Shown: positions 8,090 through 15,848 of the stretch, one piece after another
How positions within the stretch are numbered: the stretch's first letter is position 1
How the letters are laid out: the number at the start of each line of letters is the position of its first letter
NCBI RefSeq assembly: GCF_937920395.1
Contig: NZ_CALEVF010000060.1
Location: 1 to 18,232, forward strand
Source of the DNA: an uncultured Clostridium sp.
GTDB lineage: Bacteria > Bacillota > Clostridia > Clostridiales > Clostridiaceae
Reading direction: 5' to 3'
DNA: 18,232 nucleotides
Program-made: the position numbers and the translations under genes
The notes under the pieces: model-generated
Database searches by the model: none
What the model saw: only the letters and a program-made list of their open reading frames with translations
What the model was told of the DNA's origin: nothing

Positions 8090-8767
8090 TTACGACTCTA
8101 CTAGTGGTGCAATTTCTCTTATGCTATAGATATTGCCCATACACTTAATTTTATTTAAAACATCCTTACCCACTATAGTATCTGTTTCAAAAACCATAGT
8201 GGCATTTAATCCTCTACTATTTCTATATACATTCATAAATGCTATATTAACATTTCCCTCATATAGTATAGTGCTTACTTTTGAAATCATACCTGGAATA
8301 TCTTTATGCCTAACTATAATTGTTGGATAATTACCGGTAAACTCAACGGCTTCTCCATCAACTTTAAATATTAAAATATTTCCTCCTCCAACAGAAGATC
8401 CAATAATTTCTATTACCCTACCACTTTTTTTCGTTATAACAAACTTTACAGTATTGGGATGAACATCACCCAAATCCGCGAAAGCAAACTCAACTTTTAA
8501 ACCTGCCTCTTTAGCTATATTCATTGAATCTTTAAGCCTATCGTCCCAAGGATCCATTCCTAAAATCCCAGCAATTAATGCCTTATCTGTCCCATGTCCT
8601 TTATATGTCTTAGCAAAAGACCCATGAAGCACAAATTTAACTGACATTATATTCTTACCCGCAATAATAGATGCAACCTTTGCAAGCCTCACCGCGCCCG
8701 CTGTATGGGAACTCGATGGTCCTATCATAATTGGACCTAATATATCAAATGCACTATACTCTTTCAT
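8090..8767 (-). CDS. sdaAB: L-serine dehydratase, iron-sulfur-dependent, beta subunit
   Basis: This 225-residue protein is the partner of SdaAA. GPSSSHTAG at residues 16-24 is the family signature, and the C-terminal part (about 148-220, from YPTIIVRHKDIPGMIS) is an ACT domain, the usual place for amino-acid binding or subunit contact in this subunit. The ATG at 8767 has an ideal AGGAGG SD. The gene is first in the operon, in the order beta then alpha. Its promoter region is squeezed between the start codon and the hairpin repeat that begins at 8826, so the repeat may supply or affect transcription; I found no clear -35/-10 pair. Confidence 0.96.
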   Translation of the reverse strand: MKEYSAFDILGPIMIGPSSSHTAGAVRLAKVASIIAGKNIMSVKFVLHGSFAKTYKGHGTDKALIAGILGMDPWDDRLKDSMNIAKEAGLKVEFAFADLGDVHPNTVKFVITKKSGRVIEIIGSSVGGGNILIFKVDGEAVEFTGNYPTIIVRHKDIPGMISKVSTILYEGNVNIAFMNVYRNSRGLNATMVFETDTIVGKDVLNKIKCMGNIYSIREIAPLVES

Positions 8768-8825
8768 TTCGTCCTCCTCTTTTGTTTCTAAATATTTCTA
8801 TTCCTTAAAATAATGACTAAATATT

Positions 8826-9119
8826 AAGTATTAAAATTTCTCCTACGTTATTTGCAAACGAACTCAAAACAAGAAATTCAATTAAAATATTCTAATCTTT
8901 TGCACATATAAAATTCTCTTCCTCTGGGTCGTTCTTTGGGGGACATAACAATTATTAATTGTTATGTCGCTCACATTCGGCATCATGCCTCAGGTTCGCT
9001 AAACTGACGTCCTGGCAGTCTCACGAGAATTTTATATCAGCAAAAGAAGAATCTTTAAATTAAATTTCAATAGTTTTTTCATTTCTTGTTGCTAATCACT
9101 TCGGAGAAATATCATACTT
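8826..9119. repeat. Hairpin repeat element A (MITE-like, 294 bases)
   Basis: The ends are imperfect inverted copies: AAGTATTAAAATTTCTCC at the left, and AAGTATGATATTTCTCC reading inward from the right. Inverted similarity continues inward through TCTTTTGC to ATATAAAATTCTC (8908-8920) and its exact complement (9025-9037), so the whole element can fold into one long hairpin. The apical part is much richer in G and C than the surroundings and holds a 27-base perfect palindrome (8942-8968, starting GACATAACAATTA) and a small stem (8979-8989). The element is homologous along its length to element B (13759-13999) in opposite orientation. No ORF is inside. It fits a MITE or a structured-RNA repeat; I found no clear target duplication. 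Confidence 0.75.
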
Positions 9120-9322
9120 TTCAACTTTAAATCTAATGTATAAAGTAAAATTTATAATTATGATGGTAAAAACATATAAAAGCATTACAGATACTATACA
9201 GACTCTTGGTTTAAGAATAAATATTGGCCTAATCATCCCTAGGGATACCACCTGATTGTTCTACCACGAATTCCATTAAGAAATTCTAATGTTTCTTCAT
9301 CTTAATATTAATATATCATACT
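9120..9322. repeat. Degenerate fragments of hairpin repeats
   Basis: There is no gene here. 9269-9290 is an exact 22-base reverse complement of 13929-13950 in element B. 9185-9207 (TTACAGATACTATACAGACT...) resembles 9365-9399 in element C, which has an extra insert. A 12-base palindrome ATCCCTAGGGAT lies near 9236-9247. The stretch looks like a decayed or partial element lying between complete ones. Confidence 0.5.
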
Positions 9323-9616
9323 AAGTCTAAATAATTCTCATAAAGATGAAATTGTGTAGGAGTGTTACAGATAGTATATAGTGAGTTCTACAGACTCTTA
9401 TTTTATGTAATGAAAAATTTCTGTAAGCAACCCAGGATGCATAACAATTAATAATTGTTATGTCCCCCTAAGGAATGCCCTGAGGTCGTGCTAGCACTTT
9501 TGAGACAGGACGCCTTCTAAGTGCGCTAAGATATTTTTCATGTAATAAACTTAGAATCTGTTAACGAACGCTCCACTATCAGAACATCCTACATGATGAA
9601 TCTTCATGTGATACTT
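9323..9616. repeat. Hairpin repeat element C (MITE-like, about 294 bases)
   Basis: This is a long imperfect inverted repeat. The left arm (AAGATGAAATTGTGTAGGAG, then GTTACAGATAGT and ATGAAAAAT at 9410-9418) pairs with the right arm (ATTTTTCAT at 9532-9540, then CCACTATCAGAACATCCTAC and ATCTTCATG). The apex holds the same A/T palindrome as element A (9441-9461) next to CCCCC, in the opposite orientation, and a GTGCTAGCAC palindrome. Outside this core its sequence differs from A and B. The outer limits are estimated from weak AAGT-type ends. It sits just downstream of the nucleoside kinase gene and could end its transcription. Confidence 0.6.
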
Positions 9617-9633
9617 AAAATAGTTAGATTCCA

Positions 9634-11292
9634 TCAGTATTGATAAAAACAACTTCCGCCAGTAAATTCTCTGATTATTGAATTATCTGGAACCAAGTCT
9701 TTGTCTACATCTGCAAAAAAGTTTAAAAAGCTTCTTAATTTGCTTGCTTCATAATACACTGGACTATCTTGCCCTATTTTATTAAGTTCTATTAATGCAA
9801 TTTTTTTAAGCACACAAAGCTCATAAACTAAACTAGAATTAAACATTGCATCTGCCTGCTCTTGAAACACAAAAATATTCTTTTCCTCTCCACGTTTTAT
9901 AGACGGCCACATTTTAAGGGTATCTTCAGCGTTATATCCCCTAGATAAATAATCTCTAACTATTCTCCTAATCATTCTTACATCTGTTGTAGAAATTCTA
10001 TTGTGATCATCTAAATTTAGTTGTGTTAAAGGGCTTATATATATTTTAAACTTACTTTCTTTAGGTATTGACGAAGTTAATATTTCATTTAATCCGTGTA
10101 TTCCTTCTACAATCACAATTCCATTTTGAGGCATTTTTATTTTATTATTAACCCATTCTCTCCTCCCTGTTTTAAAGTTAAAGCTTGGTATTTCAATTTC
10201 TTCGCCAGAAAGTAATAATTCTAGATCCTTGTTAAAAAGTTTTAAATCCAAAGCATATATAGATTCAAAATCATAATCACCATTTTCATCTCTAGGGGTA
10301 AAGTCCCTATCAATAAAATAATCATCTAACGAAATAAATGTTGGTCTTAATCCATTTACTGTTAACTGAACACCTAGTCTCTTAGAAAAAGTAGTTTTCC
10401 CAGAAGATGATGGCCCTGCTATAAGAACTAATTTAACTCGTTTTCTCTTGTGAATCATATCCGCAATATATGCAATTTTCTTTTCGTGCAGCGCCTCTGC
10501 TACCCTGATTAAATTAACAACATCACCATTTACCACTTCATCATTCAGTGCACCCACACTTCCAACTCCCAGTATTTCCCCCCATTGCGCTGCTTCATAA
10601 AATACTTTAGCTAATTTTTCTTGTTTGTTAAATTTCGGAAGTCTGTCTGGGTCCTCAATAGTTGGATATCTTAGTATAAAACCTGGCTCATAATACATTA
10701 AATCAAATATTTTTATTATCCCTGTTGAATAAGCCATCGGGCCATAAAAATAATCATATCGCCCATTTAATTCATAAAGCTTTATTTCTTTTGAGTTTAC
10801 ATATTTTAAAAGCTTTACCTTATCTTGCATAGCATATTGTGTAAATATCTCCACTGCCCTCTCTTTTGAAAATGTTATTTTTCTTATAGGAATATCTGCT
10901 TTTATTATTTCACTCATTCTATTTTTTATGTCATATATATCATCAATATCAAGTGTCAACGTCTTATAAATTTCTCCAAACAATCCTTTACTTAACGAAT
11001 GCTCTATAGAAATATCAGCCTTTGGAAATAATTCAGAAATTGCTTTTATCAACACAAATTGAAGAGTCCTAACGTAGGTCGTCATTCCCATTCTACTCGC
11101 AATATCCACAATTTCAAAATCCCCCCCCTGTACAATAGTGGTTCCTAGCTCATAAACTTTATTATTAATTTTGCCTAAAACTATTGGCAACTCATTTTTT
11201 ATATTATTTTCTTTAATAACATCATTTAACATAGTTCCCTCTTTTACAACTATGTTTCTACCATCCTTAAGAGCTATATTGAAACTACTCAT
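9634..11292 (-). CDS. Nucleoside kinase with TGS and tRNA-synthetase-like N-terminus
   Basis: The 552 residues show three parts: a TGS domain (about 1-62), a region like the threonyl/alanyl-tRNA synthetase second additional domain (about 75-240), and a uridine kinase/phosphoribulokinase-type P-loop kinase (about 287-500) with Walker A GPSSSGKTT at 293-301. Further kinase motifs include ISLDDYFIDRD and IVEGIHGLNE. The architecture is known in Firmicutes and annotated as nucleoside (uridine-like) kinase. It probably phosphorylates uridine or a related nucleoside, but the substrate is not proven and the synthetase-like half may sense tRNA or simply be inherited. The ATG has a GGGGATGG SD. It is monocistronic and divergent from the DUF421 gene. 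Confidence 0.9.
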   Translation of the reverse strand: MSSFNIALKDGRNIVVKEGTMLNDVIKENNIKNELPIVLGKINNKVYELGTTIVQGGDFEIVDIASRMGMTTYVRTLQFVLIKAISELFPKADISIEHSLSKGLFGEIYKTLTLDIDDIYDIKNRMSEIIKADIPIRKITFSKERAVEIFTQYAMQDKVKLLKYVNSKEIKLYELNGRYDYFYGPMAYSTGIIKIFDLMYYEPGFILRYPTIEDPDRLPKFNKQEKLAKVFYEAAQWGEILGVGSVGALNDEVVNGDVVNLIRVAEALHEKKIAYIADMIHKRKRVKLVLIAGPSSSGKTTFSKRLGVQLTVNGLRPTFISLDDYFIDRDFTPRDENGDYDFESIYALDLKLFNKDLELLLSGEEIEIPSFNFKTGRREWVNNKIKMPQNGIVIVEGIHGLNEILTSSIPKESKFKIYISPLTQLNLDDHNRISTTDVRMIRRIVRDYLSRGYNAEDTLKMWPSIKRGEEKNIFVFQEQADAMFNSSLVYELCVLKKIALIELNKIGQDSPVYYEASKLRSFLNFFADVDKDLVPDNSIIREFTGGSCFYQY

Positions 11293-11420
11293 TTACCCAT
11301 CCCCTATTTTTTTTGCTATTAATACTATTATACTGTAATTTTAAAAAAATGTAACATTTACCCCTTATAATTTTCGTGATTTAACAAACCATATACATTA
11401 TATAGTAAAGAGGTGATATT

Positions 11421-12110
11421 GTGCTTGTTTTAGTAATCAGAACTTTTTTCTTATACTTTACAATAATATTTATTATGAGGATGATGGGTAAAAAACAAAT
11501 AGGGCAACTTGAACCTTTTGAACTCGTAATTGCTTTGATGATTTCTGATCTTGCTACCTTTCCCATGGAGGATATAAGAATACCGATTATACATGCAATT
11601 ATACCAATAATAACTTTACTATTTCTTCAAGTAGCTTCATCTTATATTGAACTCAAAAGCGAAAGGGCTAGAAGGATATTAACAGGCAATCCCAGTATAT
11701 TAATAAGAGATGGCAAAATTGATGTTGCAGAGCTAAGATATCAAAGATTTAATATTAATGATTTATTGGAAGAACTTAGATTAAAAGGATATTTTAATTT
11801 AGCGGATATCCAATATGCTATTTTAGAGACTAGTGGGGCATTATCCATATTACCCAAAACGGGTCAATCTACTGCAACGAAAGATGATTTGAATATAACT
11901 ATAACTCAAGAATCTTTACCTATCCCTTTAATTATGGATGGTAACATTAATTATAAGAATTTAAAACTCTTAGAAAAAGATGAAATTTGGCTAAAGAACA
12001 TATTAAAAAGAAATAAAATTGCCTTTGCAAGTGATCTTTTCATAGGTATGCTTGACTCTAAAAACAAGTTTTATTATCAACTTAAAGAAGGGAAAGAAAA
12101 CAAAAGATGA
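11421..12110 (+). CDS. DUF421 membrane protein (YetF/YcaP type)
   Basis: The 229-residue protein has about three N-terminal membrane segments (roughly residues 3-20, 32-50 and 54-72) and a cytoplasmic alpha/beta domain (about 80-229). The family signature RMMGKKQIGQLEPFELVIALMIS near residue 17-39 and the NPSILIRDGKID segment identify DUF421. Function is unknown; Bacillus relatives are linked to spores or the envelope. The start is GTG, supported by GAGGTGAT 4 bases upstream. It overlaps the next gene by four bases (ATGA), so the two are translationally coupled. Confidence 0.9.
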   Translation: MLVLVIRTFFLYFTIIFIMRMMGKKQIGQLEPFELVIALMISDLATFPMEDIRIPIIHAIIPIITLLFLQVASSYIELKSERARRILTGNPSILIRDGKIDVAELRYQRFNINDLLEELRLKGYFNLADIQYAILETSGALSILPKTGQSTATKDDLNITITQESLPIPLIMDGNINYKNLKLLEKDEIWLKNILKRNKIAFASDLFIGMLDSKNKFYYQLKEGKENKR

Positions 12111-12487
12111 AAAATGTTTTAATAGCATTTAGTTTATTCGTTATAATGGTTGTAGGAATATTTTTTTCTGTAAATACTATAAACATTAAATGTAGTAACT
12201 TACAGAATTTGAATTGTACTCTCGAAAGCTATATAATTAAAGATAACTATAAAGATGCATACAAATTATCACTCGTTTATATATCTGAATGGGAAAAAGC
12301 CTCTAAATTATTATCTGTATTTGAACATCATGAGGATTTAGACCATATAGATAGTGAAATTTTAAAATTAACTCAATATATAAAAATTAAAGATAAGTCT
12401 GAAGGATTAGCCACTATACATAATATGAAATATCTTGTTGAGCATATAATGGCTCATGAAAAAGTTTCCATAAGCAATGTTTTTTAA
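12107..12487 (+). CDS. DUF4363 family protein
   Basis: This 126-residue protein has a single N-terminal membrane helix (about residues 4-22), then a helical extracytoplasmic domain rich in charged residues, with HHEDLDHIDSEI around residues 67-78 and HNMKYLVEHIMAHEK near the end. The pattern fits DUF4363, a clostridial family usually placed directly after a DUF421 gene, as here. The start overlaps the DUF421 stop. The pair probably acts together at the membrane. No catalytic residues are obvious. Confidence 0.85.
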   Translation: MKNVLIAFSLFVIMVVGIFFSVNTINIKCSNLQNLNCTLESYIIKDNYKDAYKLSLVYISEWEKASKLLSVFEHHEDLDHIDSEILKLTQYIKIKDKSEGLATIHNMKYLVEHIMAHEKVSISNVF

Positions 12488-12560
12488 TTATAGTTATCAT
12501 TTATAACAAAAGGGTAGAAAATAGTCTATTTATAGCTTATAATTGTATTGTATGATAAAA

Positions 12561-12586
12561 TGTCCCGCAGGGACAATATATGTCCC
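12561..12586 (+). promoter_or_regulatory. Alternating hairpins in the fba leader
   Basis: TGTCCC (12561-12566), GGGACA (12570-12575) and TGTCCC (12581-12586) follow one another. The middle block can pair with the first (3-base loop) or the third (5-base loop) but not both. A possible -10 (TATAAT, 12538-12543) lies just upstream with a weak -35 (TAGAAA, 12515-12520, 17-base spacer), so these bases would be in the 5' leader, about 30 bases before the true start. A switching role is unproven. Confidence 0.4.
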
Positions 12587-12615
12587 TGTTACAAAATTTG
12601 AAAGGTGGAATTGAT

Positions 12616-13563
12616 ATGGCTTTAGTTACTACTACTAAAATGTTCAAAGATGCAATAGAAGGAAAATACGCAATTGGTGCTTTTAACATCAATAACATGG
12701 AAATAATTCAAGGAGTTATCGACGCATGTGCGACTCATAAATCAGCTGTTATACTTCAAGTATCAGCTGGAGCTTTGAAATATGCAAGACCAACTTACCT
12801 TAGAAAAATGGTAGAGGCAGCTGTAGAAGACACTGGTCTTGATGTAGCACTTCACTTAGATCACGGTCCTGATATGGCTACTGTAAAAGTTGCAATAGCT
12901 GCTGGATTTACTTCAGTAATGTATGATGGTTCTCATTTTGAATATGAGGAAAATGTAAGAACAACTAAAGAAGTAGTTGATTTTGCTCATTCTAAAGGCG
13001 TTGTAGTTGAAGCTGAACTTGGAAAACTTGCTGGCGTTGAAGATGCTGTTAGTGTTTCAGCAAAAGATGCAACTTATACTGATCCAGAACAAGCAGTAGA
13101 TTACGTAAAAAGAACTGGCATAGATTCTTTAGCTGTAGCTATAGGTACAAGCCATGGTGCATATAAATTTAAAGGTGAACCAAAACTTGACTTTGAAAGA
13201 TTAGCTTTAATTACAGAAAAATTAGAAGCTGCTGGATTTCATAATTTCCCAATAGTTCTTCACGGAGCATCTGCTGTAGATCAAGAATATGTTACTATGA
13301 TCAATGAATTTGGTGGAGAAATGAATGGTGCAAAAGGAATTCCATTAGAAATGCTTAGAAAAGCTGCTTCTATGGCTGTTTGTAAAATAAACATGGATAC
13401 TGATTTAAGACTTGCAATGACTGGTTCAATAAGAAAAGTACTTACAAAAAATCTTGGCGAAATAGATCCTAGAAAATATCTAGGAGAAGCAAGAACTAAC
13501 ATAACTAAATTAGTTGAAGGTAAAATTACTAATGTTTTAGGATCTTCTAACTCATCTAAATAA
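12616..13563 (+). CDS. fba: Class II fructose-1,6-bisphosphate aldolase
   Basis: The enzyme cleaves fructose 1,6-bisphosphate to dihydroxyacetone phosphate and glyceraldehyde 3-phosphate (glycolysis and gluconeogenesis), using zinc. At 315 residues it is a short class IIb type, opening MALVTTTKMFKDAIEGKYAIG. Active-site features are HLDHG at 80-84 (catalytic Asp82, zinc His83), GTSHGAYKFKG around 177-187 (His180 as zinc ligand) and HGASAVD from 216. I use ATG 12616 because AAAGGTGGA lies immediately upstream and the protein then matches the family N-terminus; the in-frame ATG at 12580 would add 12 unrelated residues. Codon use is more biased than in neighbours, as expected of a highly expressed gene. 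Confidence 0.97.
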   Translation: MALVTTTKMFKDAIEGKYAIGAFNINNMEIIQGVIDACATHKSAVILQVSAGALKYARPTYLRKMVEAAVEDTGLDVALHLDHGPDMATVKVAIAAGFTSVMYDGSHFEYEENVRTTKEVVDFAHSKGVVVEAELGKLAGVEDAVSVSAKDATYTDPEQAVDYVKRTGIDSLAVAIGTSHGAYKFKGEPKLDFERLALITEKLEAAGFHNFPIVLHGASAVDQEYVTMINEFGGEMNGAKGIPLEMLRKAASMAVCKINMDTDLRLAMTGSIRKVLTKNLGEIDPRKYLGEARTNITKLVEGKITNVLGSSNSSK

Positions 13564-13581
13564 TTTAAATTAATATAATTC

Positions 13582-13616
13582 AAAATACCCACAGTATATT
13601 ATACTGTGGGTATTTT
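13582..13616 (+). terminator. Rho-independent terminator of fba
   Basis: A perfect 16-base stem (13582-13597 with 13601-13616; core CCCACAGTAT) has a 3-base loop and is followed by TTTT and a second T-run (13621-13631). It is the strongest terminator in the window. Confidence 0.92.
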
Positions 13617-13758
13617 GGGTTTGTTTTTTTATTATATAGGTACCACCTTGCTAAAAACAATGTAAATAACTTTTTTATAAGTGGTGCATATGTTGAATGA
13701 GATTTATTATTTCCTTATATACAATCATACTAGATACTTCTTAGCGTAAATATGATAT

Positions 13759-13999
13759 AGTATGAATTTCTCCGGGAGTGACACCAAATAAGAAGAGCAG
13801 AAACATTGAAATCCCATTTAAAATTCTTCTTTTGCAAATATAAAATCCTCGTGAGCCTGACTGGAAGGAAGACTAGCGAACCGGCGCACGCCGAATGTGA
13901 GTGCTAGAGAATTTTACATTGGCAAAAGATTAGAATTTCTTAATGGAATTTCACGCTTCAAACTCTTATTTGGGAGCCATGCAGGAGAGTCTTCATACT
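13759..13999. repeat. Hairpin repeat element B (MITE-like, 241 bases)
   Basis: Left end AGTATGAATTTCTCC and right end (read inward) AGTATGAAGACTCTCC are inverted copies, and similarity between arms continues through CAAATAAGA, TTAAAATTCTTCTTTTGC/AGAAATTCTAATCTTTTGC and TAAAATCCTC/TAAAATTCTC. The element aligns end to end with the reverse complement of element A but lacks about 53 bases containing A's long palindrome. The apex is GC-rich (CTCGTGAGCCTG, TAGCGAACC, GGCGCACGCC, GAATGTGAG). It fills most of the space between fba and the end of the NdpA-like gene, stopping 7 bases short of that gene's stop codon. The rest of 13617-14006 holds nothing I recognise. Confidence 0.75.
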
Positions 14000-14006
14000 G
14001 AGTTCA

Positions 14007-15056
14007 CTACTTTTCGACGTAATTACTTACATGTTTAATAACCATATTAATTGTTCCATCACCATTTCTTTGTATTTCAAAACGACTATCATCATGATAA
14101 GTTTCTTCATTTACATATAAATCTATATCTTTATCAATCTTAAGTCTTACTCTTTTTAATTTCTTATCTATCCATTCTTTATCAAGACTAATATTATCTG
14201 TTATTCCTTGCTCAGCTATAAATTCAACAAATTTCTCCTTATTTCCATTGTTTTCAGGAAATATCTGCTCAGACAATTCTTTAACATCAATATTATCTTC
14301 TTCTCTAAGTTTTCTTTTTATAGTACTTCTAACAACTTCTGCTTCATCTGCATTTTCTGTAAATGTGTTCTGGGTAAATTTTTCAGCTGCCTTGACAAAT
14401 TTTTTGGTTACATCTCTTTCGTTATCAACAATTGTACACCCTAAATAATCATCAACAAAGTAGTTAGAGTTATTCTCTTGGTTTTCATTATTTGATTCCT
14501 TTGTCTTGCTCCTTTTATCTATAACCATTAAATCAAAACTATTTTCATCTCTAATTGGTTTTATAAAAGCACATTTTTGTATCCTTTGAGAACTTCCAGG
14601 TAAACCAGTAAACTGTGGAACTATATCAATTCCTAATTTTTCATCAACAAATTCAATAGTGTGAACATAGTTTTTTATGTAATCCATTTTAAATAATGCA
14701 AGTATTGGTCCAAATTCTGTATTAAAAGATACTACTATTAAATCACATGATGGAATATCCCCCTTAGATCTCATTAAAATAAACATTTGTTTTGCTAGTT
14801 CTTTTGAAACAGCTAGTAAATTATTCTCACCATTTAAATATTGCTGAGATAAATCTTTCACTATATTTGACTCGGGAGTAAATACACCATATTTTAAGTC
14901 TTCATCTTTTAAACATTTCTGAATATGTTTAAGTATAAAATTATACTTTTCCTCATCTAAATCTAATGCATATTCGTTCAAGATAGGTTCATCTGCATTA
15001 TTATCTAAAACATGAATAATAGCCTCATTTATATTAACTTCTTTTATATACTCCAA
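14007..15056 (-). CDS. Nucleoid-associated protein, NdpA/YejK-like
   Basis: The 349-residue protein fits the 37-kDa nucleoid-associated protein family (NdpA/YejK), whose members bind DNA or sit with the nucleoid; the precise role is unclear. Family-like features are the N-terminal INEAIIHVLD with an acidic stretch after it, the central LIVVSFNTEFGPILALFKMDY and the segment QRIQKCAFIKP, and a conserved length. Residues 185-200 are an Asn/Glu-rich linker. It starts with TTG at 15056, supported by AAGGTGGTG a few bases upstream. A likely promoter is present upstream. It has no partner gene and its 3' end abuts hairpin element B. Confidence 0.85.
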   Translation of the reverse strand: MEYIKEVNINEAIIHVLDNNADEPILNEYALDLDEEKYNFILKHIQKCLKDEDLKYGVFTPESNIVKDLSQQYLNGENNLLAVSKELAKQMFILMRSKGDIPSCDLIVVSFNTEFGPILALFKMDYIKNYVHTIEFVDEKLGIDIVPQFTGLPGSSQRIQKCAFIKPIRDENSFDLMVIDKRSKTKESNNENQENNSNYFVDDYLGCTIVDNERDVTKKFVKAAEKFTQNTFTENADEAEVVRSTIKRKLREEDNIDVKELSEQIFPENNGNKEKFVEFIAEQGITDNISLDKEWIDKKLKRVRLKIDKDIDLYVNEETYHDDSRFEIQRNGDGTINMVIKHVSNYVEK

Positions 15057-15131
15057 AAAAACACCACCTTAATAATTGTCTAAAGCACATGCAAATAATT
15101 TAAGAGTTTACTTATTTGAATGTGCCTAACT

Positions 15132-15160
15132 ATTATACTATGTATTTATAATTATAACAA
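15132..15160 (-). promoter_or_regulatory. Probable promoter of the NdpA-like gene
   Basis: On the minus strand, TTGTTA (15160-15155), a 17-base spacer and a perfect TATAAT (15137-15132) lie about 75 bases upstream of the TTG start. Confidence 0.5.
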
Positions 15161-15224
15161 AGTAATATATTGATATCAAAATTGATAATTTTAATGAATT
15201 ATTAATGTTACTTTATTTATGTTA

Positions 15225-15233
15225 TGATATAAT
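15225..15233 (+). promoter_or_regulatory. Extended -10 promoter of the CYTH operon
   Basis: TGATATAAT is a perfect extended -10 (TGn plus TATAAT), with no clear -35 at the right distance. It lies about 67 bases before the TTG start of the CYTH gene and would drive the four-gene run to 17915. Confidence 0.45.
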
Positions 15234-15299
15234 CACAATTAATGATTAATTAATTTATTGATCACCATCATCTACACCAGCGCAACAAGGAGGATTATT

Positions 15300-15848
15300 T
15301 TGAAAGAAATAGAGCTTAGAATTATAGATATTGATGTTAATGAAATTCGCAAAAAATTATTGAATTTAAATGCCATAAAAGTAAAACAAGAAAATCAAAT
15401 AAACAACATTTATGACTTTTCGGATAAACGACTACTAAAGGGTAAAGGATATGCAAGAATACGTACAGTTAAAGATGATTTGAAAAATTCTACAATTCAC
15501 TATATCACTACGAAAAAACTTATAAGCCAAGAAAAGTATAAAATTATGGATGAACATGAATCGGAAATCAAAAATGAAGTTGCGGCTAGGGGAATATTTG
15601 AAGCCTTAGGACTTGAGCTTATGCAATCTATTAAAAAATATAGAGAAAGCTATAAATATAAAAATACTCTTATAGAAATAGACATAAATGAAAAAGATTT
15701 TTGTCCTTTTCCTTATATAGAAATTGAAAGTACTATAGAATCTGAAATAGAAGAAGTTGTAAGACTACTAGGTTACAGTTTAGCAGATACTACTTCTAAA
15801 AGTATTTATGAAATATTAGAATCTAAAAAAGCAATGGGAAAACTATAA
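15300..15848 (+). CDS. CYTH domain protein (class IV adenylate cyclase/triphosphatase-like)
   Basis: CYTH proteins form a triphosphate tunnel that binds phosphate-rich substrates (ATP, thiamine triphosphate, inorganic triphosphate). The N-terminal signature appears as EIELR at residues 3-7 (ExExK with Arg for Lys). YARIRT in the first third, HYITTKK in the middle and EIDINEKDF...PYIEIES in the last third match the family's repeated charged strands. I start at TTG 15300 because AAGGAGGA lies 7 bases upstream, giving 182 residues; an upstream in-frame ATG at 15258 has no SD. Activity cannot be assigned: cyclase, ThTPase and PPPase all share the fold. The stop codon overlaps the next ATG by one base (TAATG). 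Confidence 0.85.
   Translation: MKEIELRIIDIDVNEIRKKLLNLNAIKVKQENQINNIYDFSDKRLLKGKGYARIRTVKDDLKNSTIHYITTKKLISQEKYKIMDEHESEIKNEVAARGIFEALGLELMQSIKKYRESYKYKNTLIEIDINEKDFCPFPYIEIESTIESEIEEVVRLLGYSLADTTSKSIYEILESKKAMGKL

Noticed and set aside
9215..9300. Possible coding remnant on the minus strand (reads ETLEFLNGIRGRTIRW before a stop)
   Set aside because: The 22 bases shared with element B are non-coding repeat sequence there, so the short open stretch is better explained as repeat debris.
8826..9616. CRISPR array
   Set aside because: The repeats are long, inverted and unevenly placed, with no short regular direct repeats and spacers.
12580..12615. Upstream in-frame ATG giving a longer aldolase
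   Set aside because: No SD precedes it, the 12 added residues are not family-like, and AAAGGTGGA directly precedes the ATG at 12616.
13617..13758. Small RNA gene downstream of fba (TACCACCTT with AAGTGGTGC)
   Set aside because: Only a short 5-base pairing over a long loop, without its own promoter or terminator.
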